This document shows, piece after piece, positions 16,194-24,222 of a stretch of 33,297 bases of DNA. This DNA is from DATJUC01 sp035502675. Its GTDB lineage: Bacteria > Vulcanimicrobiota > Vulcanimicrobiia > Vulcanimicrobiales > Vulcanimicrobiaceae. Each line of letters begins with the position of its first letter. The stretch's first letter is position 1. Made by a program: the position numbers and the translations under genes. The notes beneath the pieces were generated by a model. It was not told the origin of the DNA. It worked only from the letters and a program-made list of their open reading frames with translations, and made no database searches. Location: the NCBI GenBank assembly GCA_035502675.1, contig DATJUC010000309.1, forward strand, positions 1 to 33,297, read 5' to 3'.

Positions 16194-17150
16194 TTGATCT
16201 TACACCCGATCGTGGTGCAGGCGGCTCAAGTGTTGACCGTCGCGTTGCTCTCGCCGCTGCTCACCGGCTGCATTGCACGCGTCGAGGCCGTCATCGCGGG
16301 CAAGCGCGGCCCGTCGGTTCTTCAGACCTATCGCGACATCCTAAAGTTTTTTCGAAAGCAACCGCTGGCCCCGGACGTTTCCTCTTGGGTGTTCCGCGCG
16401 GCACCGTTCGTCGCGTGCGGTGCGTACGCGACGATTGCGACCCTGATCCCGGTCTTGACGACCTACCCCTTACCCGGGGCAACCTTCGGCGACATCCTCG
16501 GCGGTGCGTTCGTTTTCGCCCTGGCAGGGTTCGTTACGGCACTGGCCGGAGTCGACTCGGGGTCGCAATTTGCGGACATCGGCAGCAGCCGCGCGACGAT
16601 GGTCGGTATCCTCGTCGAGCCGACGCTCATTTTCGTGTTCTTTTCGGTGGCCTTCATCACCGGAACCGACTTGCCGTACGCGATGAACGCCGCCCTGCGG
16701 CATTCGGCTGCCGACGTCCTGCGGCCCGCACACGTGCTAGCCACCGCAGCCTTCTTTATGATGATGCTCGTCGATACCGGGCGAATTCCGATCGAGAGTT
16801 CGTCGGCTACCATCGAATTCGGCATGATCGACGATGCCCGCTGGTTCGAGCATTCCGGACCGTGGATGGCCCTATTCAAATGGGGATCGTCGATGAAGCA
16901 GTTTCTGCTGTACGTCGTGTTCGTCAACGTGCTGCTCTTGCCCATGGGGTTGTCGTCCGACGGCAGCATCGGGTCGGTCGCTTTTGCGGTCGTGAGCCTC
17001 TTCGTCAAGATGCTCGCCGTCGGTCTCGTCGTGGTTGCGATAGAGACGTCCTTTGCGAAGTTGCGTCTCTACAAGATTACCGAGTTCATCGGCACGGGAC
17101 TGCTGGTCGCCGTGCTCGCCGTTTTCGCCTACGTGGTAGGGGTGGGATGA
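16194..17150 (+). CDS. HyfC/NuoH-like membrane anchor subunit, complex 2
   Basis: 318 residues, paralogue of the protein at 6848-7798. It keeps AGKRGPSVLQTYRDILKFFRK near the N-terminus. The conserved cytoplasmic loop has drifted: DTGRIPIESSSATIEFGMIDD in place of ETGRLPVDNPSGHFELAMIDE, losing the Asn-Pro and His. This loop lies near the electron-transfer arm in NuoH-type proteins, so its drift fits the loss of the proximal cluster in the partner small subunit. The start is TTG at 16194, six bases after AGGAG; no ATG or GTG is better placed. It is the first gene of the second C-E-F-G-I-B operon. Confidence 0.88.
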   Translation: MILHPIVVQAAQVLTVALLSPLLTGCIARVEAVIAGKRGPSVLQTYRDILKFFRKQPLAPDVSSWVFRAAPFVACGAYATIATLIPVLTTYPLPGATFGDILGGAFVFALAGFVTALAGVDSGSQFADIGSSRATMVGILVEPTLIFVFFSVAFITGTDLPYAMNAALRHSAADVLRPAHVLATAAFFMMMLVDTGRIPIESSSATIEFGMIDDARWFEHSGPWMALFKWGSSMKQFLLYVVFVNVLLLPMGLSSDGSIGSVAFAVVSLFVKMLAVGLVVVAIETSFAKLRLYKITEFIGTGLLVAVLAVFAYVVGVG

Positions 17151-17812
17151 CGCATCTGACGGTTGCCGAGGCATTCGCCGGAACCATCGCGATGCTGCTG
17201 CTGCTCGTGCAGCTGTCGTTGTTTCGGTCGGTCGTCATCTCCGAGTTCATACGGGTGTACGCGATTCAGGCGTGGTTGGTGGGCGCAATTTGTCTCGGCG
17301 TCGGAATCACTGAGAGCGCCTGGGACCTCATGGTTCTCGCGCTGCTCACGGTCGTTTTTAAAGGCATGCTGCTTCCCCGGTACATGCAGTCGCTGGCTCG
17401 AGGAATTTCTGCGCGCGTCGAGCTTCCCGCACGCATTAACGTGCTCCTCTCGCTCTTGATCGCCGGCGCTCTGATCGGAATCTCAATCTTGACGTCCGTA
17501 CAATTGCCGCTGCACCAGGGAGCGTTTCTTCCGCGGGCGGATCTCGCGACGGCGCTGTCGATGGTATTCGTCGGCTTTCTCGTGGCGATTCTCAGACCGA
17601 ACGCTCTCGCACAGGTCGTCGCGTTCTTGACGCTCGAAGACGGCCTTTTCTTCGGTACCGTTACGCTCGCACCGGGGCTGCCCTTTGTGATCGGTATTCT
17701 CTTGCTGATCGACGTACTCGTCGCCGTCGTCGTGTTCGCCGTCCTGGTTCGCGCGCTGGTCGGGTCGCAAGCGGCGGCGTCGGTCGCAGTCTTCGAGAAA
17801 CTCAAAGGATGA
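17147..17812 (+). CDS. HyfE-like membrane subunit, complex 2
   Basis: 221 residues, the same length as the complex 1 paralogue. Hydrophobic helices are interrupted by the family segments VVFKGMLLPRYMQSLARG and VVAFLTLEDGLFFGTVTLAPGLP; the membrane glutamate is kept as LED where complex 1 has MEN. ATG at 17147 overlaps the preceding TGA (ATGA), and its own stop overlaps the next ATG. A longer frame starting at 16160 is shadow over the HyfC-like gene. Expected to join the membrane anchor to the antiporter subunits. Confidence 0.85.
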   Translation: MTHLTVAEAFAGTIAMLLLLVQLSLFRSVVISEFIRVYAIQAWLVGAICLGVGITESAWDLMVLALLTVVFKGMLLPRYMQSLARGISARVELPARINVLLSLLIAGALIGISILTSVQLPLHQGAFLPRADLATALSMVFVGFLVAILRPNALAQVVAFLTLEDGLFFGTVTLAPGLPFVIGILLLIDVLVAVVVFAVLVRALVGSQAAASVAVFEKLKG

Positions 17813-19254
17813 GCGGTTTTATTCCGGCCGTCATCGGCATCCCGCTGGTTCTTGCGGGATTGGTCTTGTTTATCCCGTCCAGAATCGGTCGGATTCTGAC
17901 CGCTGCCGGCGGCCTCGCGAGCGCCGGATGCATCCTCGCGCTCGTCGCCGGTGCGGCGAGCGGCTCGACGCATCTGGACGCGTTGTCGGAGCTCTTCCTC
18001 GTTCCGGTCGCAATCGTCTACGGCACCGTGGGACTGTATAGCACGTGGTACGTGCGCGCCGAGTCGATCGGGGCAGACGGCGACGAGCGCTATCGCCGCG
18101 AGTTCCTCGCTCTGACCAACGCGTTCGCCTGTGCTGAGACCGTCGTCCCGCTCTTGACGAATATGGCCGGCCTTTGGGTCACTTTGGAGGTTACGACGAT
18201 TTTGGCGGCGCTGCTCGTTCGGTTACAAGGGACGGACGCGGCGCTGGAAGCGGCGTGGAAATACATTTTGATTGCGTCGTGCGGGCTCGCGATCGGCCTG
18301 CTCGGAGTGGTCGTTCTTTACGCTGCTGGAGCGAGCGTTCTCGGAACCCACTATGCGCCGGAATGGCAGTCGTACGTACGTGCGGCAAGCAAGATCGACG
18401 CCGACGCCGTCCGCCTTTCGTTCCTCTTGGCCTTGATCGGTTTCGGTACGAAGATGGGACTGGCGCCGATGCATACTTGGCTGCCCGACGCTCATGGAGC
18501 CGGACCGACTCCGACGAGTGCCATGCTGTCCGGCGTGCTGCTTTCGGATGCGCTCTACGTGATCGCGCGCTTCGCGTCGATCGCGAACGCCGCCGTCGGA
18601 CCGAGCATGACGCAGCATCTCTTTTTCATCGTCGGATTGTTGTCGCTGTTCGTAGGTGCGTTCTTTCTCTTGCGGCAGAGCGACATAAAACGGATGTTGG
18701 CTTATTCGAGCATCGAACACATGGGCATCGTCGCCTGCGGACTCGCGTTCGGAGCGCGGCTCGCCGTGATCGGCGCGCTCCTGCACGTCGTCAACCACGC
18801 CGCGACGAAAGCGCTGGCCTTTTTCTCGGCCGGACGGCTCGCGAGTAAGTTCGATACGCGCGAGATCGAAAGGATTCGCGGCGGCGTCGCCGTGCTGCCG
18901 GTATCGGGGACGCTCTTCGCCCTGGCCGGGTTCGCGCTGGCCGGAATGCCGCCGTTTGGACCGTTTCGCAGCGAGCTGATGATTTTAGCCGGAGGCTTCT
19001 CGACCAGTTCGTGGCCAGTCGCCGCCACGGTACTGGGGCTGCTCCTGGTTGCCTTCGCAGGTCTCGCGCGATGGACGATCGGAGTGACTGCGGGAGACCT
19101 GCCCGAGGGCATGAAGCGCGGCGAACGCGACGTCGCTGCGATCGGATCCATGCTGTTGGTTTTCGGCGTGGTCCTCGGCTTAGGCATCGTGGTTCCATCG
19201 CACTTCGTGGCTTTGCTCGAGCGTGCCGGCGATATCGTGGGAGGCCGTCCTTGA
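17809..19254 (+). CDS. HyfF/NuoN-M-like antiporter subunit, complex 2
   Basis: 481 residues, polytopic. It retains the antiporter residues: Glu in LEVTTILAALLVRL, Lys in GFGTKMGLAPMHTWLPDAHGAG, MLSGVLLSDALYVIARF, and the TM12-type Lys in VNHAATKALAFFSAG. The LPDAH turn is intact, unlike in the HyfB-like subunit of the same complex. ATG at 17809 overlaps the HyfE-like stop (ATGA), and the stop at 19252-19254 overlaps the next ATG by one base. It is probably a functional ion-translocating module even though the electron-transfer arm of complex 2 is degenerate. Confidence 0.9.
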   Translation: MSGFIPAVIGIPLVLAGLVLFIPSRIGRILTAAGGLASAGCILALVAGAASGSTHLDALSELFLVPVAIVYGTVGLYSTWYVRAESIGADGDERYRREFLALTNAFACAETVVPLLTNMAGLWVTLEVTTILAALLVRLQGTDAALEAAWKYILIASCGLAIGLLGVVVLYAAGASVLGTHYAPEWQSYVRAASKIDADAVRLSFLLALIGFGTKMGLAPMHTWLPDAHGAGPTPTSAMLSGVLLSDALYVIARFASIANAAVGPSMTQHLFFIVGLLSLFVGAFFLLRQSDIKRMLAYSSIEHMGIVACGLAFGARLAVIGALLHVVNHAATKALAFFSAGRLASKFDTREIERIRGGVAVLPVSGTLFALAGFALAGMPPFGPFRSELMILAGGFSTSSWPVAATVLGLLLVAFAGLARWTIGVTAGDLPEGMKRGERDVAAIGSMLLVFGVVLGLGIVVPSHFVALLERAGDIVGGRP

Positions 19255-20627
19255 TGCCGGCAGACGCGCGTGCTTGCGCCGAACGAGCCGTTTCAGAGGG
19301 CGCGCGGCTAGTGTGGATCTTCGCAGACCGGATCGAGGACAAGCCGGTTCTGCACTACGTCGTGGATGACGGAGAACTGCGCCACTGGGTAATGCCGGTC
19401 GAAGGCGAGGTCTCGTCGATTGCCGCTGGAGTCCCCGCGGCCGATTGGTACGAGCGTGAGATCGCGGAGCGTTTCGGCGTGACGTTCCGAGGCTCGATCG
19501 AGGGCCGCCCGCTGACGCGCGTTGAGCCCGCGGAAACGCTGCGTCGACACGAATCCGGCGAGGTCTCGACGGTTCTATACGGTCCGATACGCTCGGGTGT
19601 CGTCGAGTCCGCGCGGTGGATCGTCGAGACTGCCGGCGAAGATTTCGTCGACGTCTATCCATCGATGTTTTTCAAGCATCGCGGGCTCGAGGAGCGTTTC
19701 GTCGGCACGCCATTGGAACTGGCGCCTTTCGTAGCCGAGCACGTTTCGGGAGCCACCGCGTCGAGCCACGCAGCGGCCTTCTGCCGAACCGTTGAAAAAG
19801 CCGTGGGTATCGAGGTCCCCGAGCGGGCGCGAGCGGCTCGCGCGGTGCTGGTGGAGTTGGAAAGGATCCATCAGCATCTCGATTCCTTGGCGAAGCTTGC
19901 CGACGACGGTTCCCTTTCCGTCGGGTCGGCGGTTACGTTTGCGGTCAAGGAACGCGTTCATCGCTTGCTGTGCGACGCGACTGGAAATCGGTTTTCGCGA
20001 GGGGTTATCTGCGTCGGCGGAACCCGGTTCGACGTCTTCGAGCGGCTGCGAGCTTGTTGCGAACGCGATCTCGACGCCGCCGAGCGGCATGCCATAGCTG
20101 CGATCGACGGGCTCACCGGTACACAGTCGCTGCTCGACCGGCTCATCGGAACGGGTCGTCTCACCAAGAGTGAGGTGGAAGCGTACGGCGGCGTCGGACC
20201 GGTGGCGCGCGGGAGCGGCATTTCGTGCGACGTGCGTACGCGCGACGGGTACTTATATACGCCCTTACGCGGCGAAGAAGCTCGCGAGCGGAACGGCGAT
20301 GCCGTCTCCCGCGCTCTCGTCCGAATGTCCGAGGTTCGGCGCTCTTTCCAGCTGGTCCGTAATGCGCTCGACGCCAATCCTTCGGGCGAGTATCTTGCTC
20401 GCGGCCGGCTGTCGGACGGCTCCGCACTCGCGCGCGTCGAGTCGCCGCAGGGCGAACTGCTCTATTTCGTGCGCTTTGCCAACGGCTCGATCGCTCGCGT
20501 CGCGATTCGATCGGCTTCGTTTGCCAACTGGCCGCTGTTCGTGCCATCGCTTCCCGGAAACATCTTTACGGATTTCTCCTTTATCGAGCATTCGTTCGGT
20601 GCGGTTCAAGCAGAGGTGGACCGATGA
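19254..20627 (+). CDS. HyfG/HycE-like large subunit lacking the NiFe site, complex 2
   Basis: 457 residues, shorter than the complex 1 paralogue because the N-terminal NuoC-like part is reduced (DWYEREIAERFGVTF at 64-78 remains). The first NiFe motif reads EHVSGAT (162-168): Ser165 and Thr168 replace the cysteines, while His172 is kept. The second motif reads GAVQAE (449-454): Val451 and Glu454 replace them. It ends VDR, again at the Arg equivalent to the HycE processing site. ATG at 19254 is in a TGATG junction. It cannot be a hydrogenase. It is more diverged than the complex 1 protein and may be structural. Confidence 0.9.
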   Translation: MPADARACAERAVSEGARLVWIFADRIEDKPVLHYVVDDGELRHWVMPVEGEVSSIAAGVPAADWYEREIAERFGVTFRGSIEGRPLTRVEPAETLRRHESGEVSTVLYGPIRSGVVESARWIVETAGEDFVDVYPSMFFKHRGLEERFVGTPLELAPFVAEHVSGATASSHAAAFCRTVEKAVGIEVPERARAARAVLVELERIHQHLDSLAKLADDGSLSVGSAVTFAVKERVHRLLCDATGNRFSRGVICVGGTRFDVFERLRACCERDLDAAERHAIAAIDGLTGTQSLLDRLIGTGRLTKSEVEAYGGVGPVARGSGISCDVRTRDGYLYTPLRGEEARERNGDAVSRALVRMSEVRRSFQLVRNALDANPSGEYLARGRLSDGSALARVESPQGELLYFVRFANGSIARVAIRSASFANWPLFVPSLPGNIFTDFSFIEHSFGAVQAEVDR

Positions 20628-21367
20628 GCTGGATCGGCCTCGGATTACGCGGCGGCGTCCTGACGACACGCTATCCGCTTGCGCCGGATGAGATGCCGGG
20701 CGCGTATCGCGGCGCGATCGAACCGCTCGACGCACCCGCCGAGCGCCAGACGCTTGGCGCTAATTCGTGCCTCTCCAATGCGATCGAGCCGGGCGCACGA
20801 CGCGCCGGCGTCGATCGCGCGCGTTGCTTTCAATGCGCGCAATGTACCCGCGTCGCACCCGATGCGTTCAGCGCGATCCCACACTTCGAACTCGCGAACG
20901 TGGAGGGGCCAGCCGACGCGGTGAGAGAGCGGCTCAGGCGTCGCGCGCGCACGTTCGGCCGTTCGGTGCACGTTCGACACGTCGATGCTGGCAGCGACGG
21001 ATCCGAAGAGCAGGAGCTCATGGCAATCTTCAACCCCTTTTACGACGTGAATCGCTTGGGCATCTTTTTGACGGCAACACCCCGTCACGCCGACGTTCTG
21101 ATCGTGACCGGCGTGGTGACGCACGCGATGCGCGAGCCGCTGATGCGTGCTTTCGAAGCGATGCCCGAACCCAAAGCGGTCGTCGCACTGGGTACGAGCG
21201 CGTGCTCGGGCGGCATCTTCGCGGGTTCGCGGTCGGTGGTAGGGCCGGTGAGTGCCATCCTTCCCGTCGACGTCATGATCCCCGGCACTCCACCTGCTCC
21301 GCTTTCGATTCTGCACGGCCTCTGGGTGACGCTTGGGCGCGCAATCGCTCGAGGAACCACGGTATGA
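20624..21367 (+). CDS. HyfI/NuoB-like subunit without proximal Fe-S ligands, fused ferredoxin part kept, complex 2
   Basis: 247 residues, clearly homologous to the complex 1 small subunit (NRLGIFLTATPRHADVLIVTG, and HAMREPLMRAFEAMPEPKAVVALG). All four proximal [4Fe-4S] ligands are gone: Asp125, Glu128, Ser192 and Thr222 stand where complex 1 has Cys118, Cys121, Cys185 and Cys215. A lone Cys194 lies two residues from a ligand position. The N-terminal ferredoxin set survives: Cys49, Cys68, Cys71 and Cys74 (CFQCAQC). So one cluster may remain but it has no wired path to a membrane quinone or active site. ATG at 20624 overlaps the preceding stop (ATGA). Confidence 0.9.
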   Translation: MSWIGLGLRGGVLTTRYPLAPDEMPGAYRGAIEPLDAPAERQTLGANSCLSNAIEPGARRAGVDRARCFQCAQCTRVAPDAFSAIPHFELANVEGPADAVRERLRRRARTFGRSVHVRHVDAGSDGSEEQELMAIFNPFYDVNRLGIFLTATPRHADVLIVTGVVTHAMREPLMRAFEAMPEPKAVVALGTSACSGGIFAGSRSVVGPVSAILPVDVMIPGTPPAPLSILHGLWVTLGRAIARGTTV

Positions 21368-23349
21368 CTGCGCTGTTGGTGGCGTTGGGGCTCTGTATTC
21401 TGGGGATGATAGCGTCCGTACTTGGACCGAAGTCTGTCGGGCGCACGTCCGGTTTCGCGCTGCTTGGCATCGCCGGCATCGCATCCGTCGCTGCGGCCGC
21501 GACCCGCTCCGGCGACTCGGTGCAGCGCCTGAGCCTCGGGGCGGCGGACATGCACGCGGTGCTTCGGCTCGACGCCACCGCGGCGTACTTCGTCGGCGTA
21601 CTGGGCGGAGTCGCCGCTTTGGTCGCGATATTCGCGCTCGGCCCGCGTGGGTCCGACGAGCGCCGCACCGGCCGCACCGCCTCAGCGAGTGCGTGCTCGA
21701 TTCTCTTTGCTTCGCTGCTGGCATGCGCCGCCAACGATGTCCTGCTCTTCATCTTTGCCTGGGAGTTGCTCGCCCTTACGTTCTATTGGGCGATCGCGTA
21801 CGGAGGAACGGACAAGACGGCGCCGCGCTCGGCGTACGTCGCCGTCGCCGTTACCCATATTGCGGGCGCATGCATCGTCGCCGCAATGCTGACTCTGGCA
21901 CGTACCGCCGGGAGCTTCGACGTCGACAGCGCGATCGCGGCCAGCGCAAAACTCCCGACGGCCGGCGCGGGCATCGTCTTGGTCTTGCTGCTCGTCGGCT
22001 TCGGGGCGAAGTTTGGTATGCTGCCGGTCCAAGGGTGGATGCCGTACGGGTATCGCTCCGCCCCGGCGGTCGTAACGGCGCTGATGGCGGGCGGAGCGCT
22101 CAACGTCGGATTTTATGCCCTCGCTCGCTTCGTCGTTTCGTTTCCGGTAGCTCCACTGTGGTTTGCGACTCTCAGCATCGCCATCGGTGCCATTACGGCG
22201 TTCTTCGGGATCGCCTGGGCCGCGGCCCAGCGCGACCTCTCGCGGCTCGCTGCCTTCTCCAGCATCGAAAACGGGGGGATCATTCTCGCGGCGTTTGGTG
22301 TCGCGATCGCCGGCCGAATCCTGCACCAGCCGGGGTTGACGGGGTTCGGCGTTGCGGCGGCGTTCGTCCAGATCGCCGCGCATGCGGCCGCCAAGACGAC
22401 GCTCTTTCTCTGCAGTGGTTCGATCGGCGACGCCTGCGGCACGACGACGTTCGACCGCCTGGGCGGCTTGGCGCGGCCCATGCCGCTCACGACGGCCGCA
22501 GCCCTCCTCTGCGGAATGTCCTTGGCCGCGTTGCCTCCGCTGGCCGGGTTTATGGGCGAGTGGTTGGTATTGGAATCGCTCATGCAGGCTTTCCGAACTG
22601 GAAACATCGAGTGCGAGGTCGTGTTTGCGCTGGCCGGTGCGACGATTGGGGTGGCGGCCGGCGTCGCCGTGGTGACCTTTACGAAAGTGATCGGCATAGG
22701 CATGCTTGGTGCCGCCCGCTCGAGTTCGGCAACCAGGGCGTTCGAACGCGTGCGGTCGCCCTGGCGCGGCATCGCTCTCGTCATCGGCTGTCTCGCGATT
22801 CTCGGGGTCGGGATTTTCGCGGCAACGCTGTTGCGCGCCGCAGCGCCGAGCATCGATGAGTTGGCTGGGACGAGAGCCGCCGAAGCTATGATAGGCACGT
22901 TCCCGCTCGTGACTCCGACGTTCGGCGGTTTTTCGTCGGTTTCACCCGGCGGCCTGGCCATAATGCTGACCGGATTCACGCTGCTGTTCTGGATCGTCTC
23001 CCGCCTATTTGCGCGTCCGCCGGGACGCTCGGCGATGGTTTGGACGTCGGGCGAGACGTATCGCGCGTGGACGCAATACAGTGGAACCGGATATTCGAAC
23101 CCGACGCGAGTCATTCTGGATGCCGGTGTTCGAACCGTGCGCGAGATCGAAGCCGACCCGCGACGATATCGAAGCGAGATCAGACCTTTCTTCGATCTGC
23201 CTTTCTATCGTGCGGTGACGGCGCCGTTTCTTCGCATAGCCGACGTTGTGCGCGCTACGCAGTCTGGGGTCATTGCGGCGTACTTGTTTTACATCCTTGC
23301 GTTTACTATCGTCATGCTGATTCTCTTTCCTTCAGTCCGTCATTGGTAG
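21364..23349 (+). CDS. HyfB/NuoL-like antiporter subunit, complex 2
   Basis: 661 residues, polytopic, last subunit gene of complex 2. Channel residues kept are Glu in FAWELLALTFYWAI, Lys in GFGAKFGMLPVQGWMP and Lys in AAHAAAKTTLFLCSG. The conserved turn after the TM7-type helix is changed: complex 1 reads LPRAHPLAPG, this protein MPYGYRSAPA, losing the His. The C-terminal tail YSGTGYSNPTRVILDAGVRTV matches the HyfB type. ATG at 21364 overlaps the preceding stop (ATGA). Only 7 bases separate it from the universal stress protein gene, so usp and crcB are probably in the same transcript. Confidence 0.9.
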   Translation: MTALLVALGLCILGMIASVLGPKSVGRTSGFALLGIAGIASVAAAATRSGDSVQRLSLGAADMHAVLRLDATAAYFVGVLGGVAALVAIFALGPRGSDERRTGRTASASACSILFASLLACAANDVLLFIFAWELLALTFYWAIAYGGTDKTAPRSAYVAVAVTHIAGACIVAAMLTLARTAGSFDVDSAIAASAKLPTAGAGIVLVLLLVGFGAKFGMLPVQGWMPYGYRSAPAVVTALMAGGALNVGFYALARFVVSFPVAPLWFATLSIAIGAITAFFGIAWAAAQRDLSRLAAFSSIENGGIILAAFGVAIAGRILHQPGLTGFGVAAAFVQIAAHAAAKTTLFLCSGSIGDACGTTTFDRLGGLARPMPLTTAAALLCGMSLAALPPLAGFMGEWLVLESLMQAFRTGNIECEVVFALAGATIGVAAGVAVVTFTKVIGIGMLGAARSSSATRAFERVRSPWRGIALVIGCLAILGVGIFAATLLRAAAPSIDELAGTRAAEAMIGTFPLVTPTFGGFSSVSPGGLAIMLTGFTLLFWIVSRLFARPPGRSAMVWTSGETYRAWTQYSGTGYSNPTRVILDAGVRTVREIEADPRRYRSEIRPFFDLPFYRAVTAPFLRIADVVRATQSGVIAAYLFYILAFTIVMLILFPSVRHW

Positions 23350-23356
23350 GTGCTGT

Positions 23357-23797
23357 ATGTTTTCGCACATTGTCGTTGCCTGGGATGGCTCGGATCACGC
23401 GCGCCGTGCGTTCGAGTACGGCGTCGAGATATCGAAGCGGTTCGACGCGCGTCTGCAGTTGATTTCCGTCGCGCGGCACGCGGAGCATGCCGAAACCCAA
23501 GACGAGCGCCAGGACTCTCGCCGCCAAGCCCGGCGGTTCTACGAATCCGCGGCGGCGGAGCTCATTGAGTCGAGCCGGAAGCGCGGCGTACGCGCCGAAC
23601 TGATCGTCGTCGAGGGGGGGCATCCGGCCGAAAGCATCGTGGATACCGCCCGTAAGGTGGGCGCCGATCTCATCATCGTTGGCCGGCGCGGTTTATCCGG
23701 GATGACGCGTTTTCTGATCGGCAGCGTTTCGGATCGTATCGCGCGATACGCGCACTGCCCCGTGCTGCTCATCGACGGCTTTACGACGCCGCCGTAG
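23357..23797 (+). CDS. Universal stress protein (UspA family)
   Basis: 146 residues, a single Usp domain. It begins FSHIVVAWDGSDHARRAFEYGV and ends with the ATP-type nucleotide motif GRRGLSGMTRFLIGSVSDRI followed by CPVLLID. Cytosolic. It lies 7 bases after the HyfB-like gene and 12 bases before crcB. Usp genes are among those I recall being linked to fluoride riboswitches, and here the position between complex 2 and CrcB supports co-expression. The exact ligand and role are unknown. Confidence 0.95.
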   Translation: MFSHIVVAWDGSDHARRAFEYGVEISKRFDARLQLISVARHAEHAETQDERQDSRRQARRFYESAAAELIESSRKRGVRAELIVVEGGHPAESIVDTARKVGADLIIVGRRGLSGMTRFLIGSVSDRIARYAHCPVLLIDGFTTPP

Positions 23798-23809
23798 TAG
23801 AGGGTCTTT

Positions 23810-24199
23810 GTGGTCGATCCTCGCGCCGTCGCCGCCGTAGCGCTGGGGGCCGCCTTGGGAGGCGTGATGCGTTACGTTGTCGGGCAGCTCTTCCTCCAGC
23901 GCCTTGGCCCCGGCTTTCCGTATGGTACGGTGTTCATCAACGTGACGGGCAGCTTCTTCATCGGCGTTATCGCGGAACTAGCTGCGACGCGCGCGACGGG
24001 TATTACGCCGCTGGTGCGCACGTTTGCAGCGACCGGCGTGCTCGGCGGTTACACGACGTTTTCGACCTTCAGCTTGGACGGGGTTACGCTCTTGGAACAA
24101 GGGTGGGCTACGCCGTCGTTATACGTCGCGGCTTCCGTCGCGTTGGGCCTTCTAGGCGCTGCGCTGGGGGAAGTTTGCGTGCGACTAGCCGCGCGATGA
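23810..24199 (+). CDS. crcB: Fluoride channel CrcB/Fluc
   Basis: 129 residues with four hydrophobic segments, the normal length of a Fluc subunit. Family marks are GGVMRY (17-22), YGTVFINVTGSFFIG (38-52, with the conserved Asn44) and GVLGGYTTFSTFS (76-88), which holds the Phe/Thr residues lining the pore. Fluc proteins form antiparallel dimers that let F- leave the cell passively, driven by membrane potential. The start is GTG at 23810 with GAGG upstream. Last gene of the complex 2 transcript; it convergently faces the beta-propeller gene. Confidence 0.97.
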   Translation: MVDPRAVAAVALGAALGGVMRYVVGQLFLQRLGPGFPYGTVFINVTGSFFIGVIAELAATRATGITPLVRTFAATGVLGGYTTFSTFSLDGVTLLEQGWATPSLYVAASVALGLLGAALGEVCVRLAAR

Positions 24200-24222
24200 C
24201 GCCCGATGCGACGACGCTACGG

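Noticed and set aside
16160..17146. Long Arg-rich N-terminal extension of the complex 2 HyfE-like gene
   Set aside because: It lies out of frame over the HyfC-like gene; the ATGA start at 17147 gives the same 221 residues as the complex 1 paralogue.
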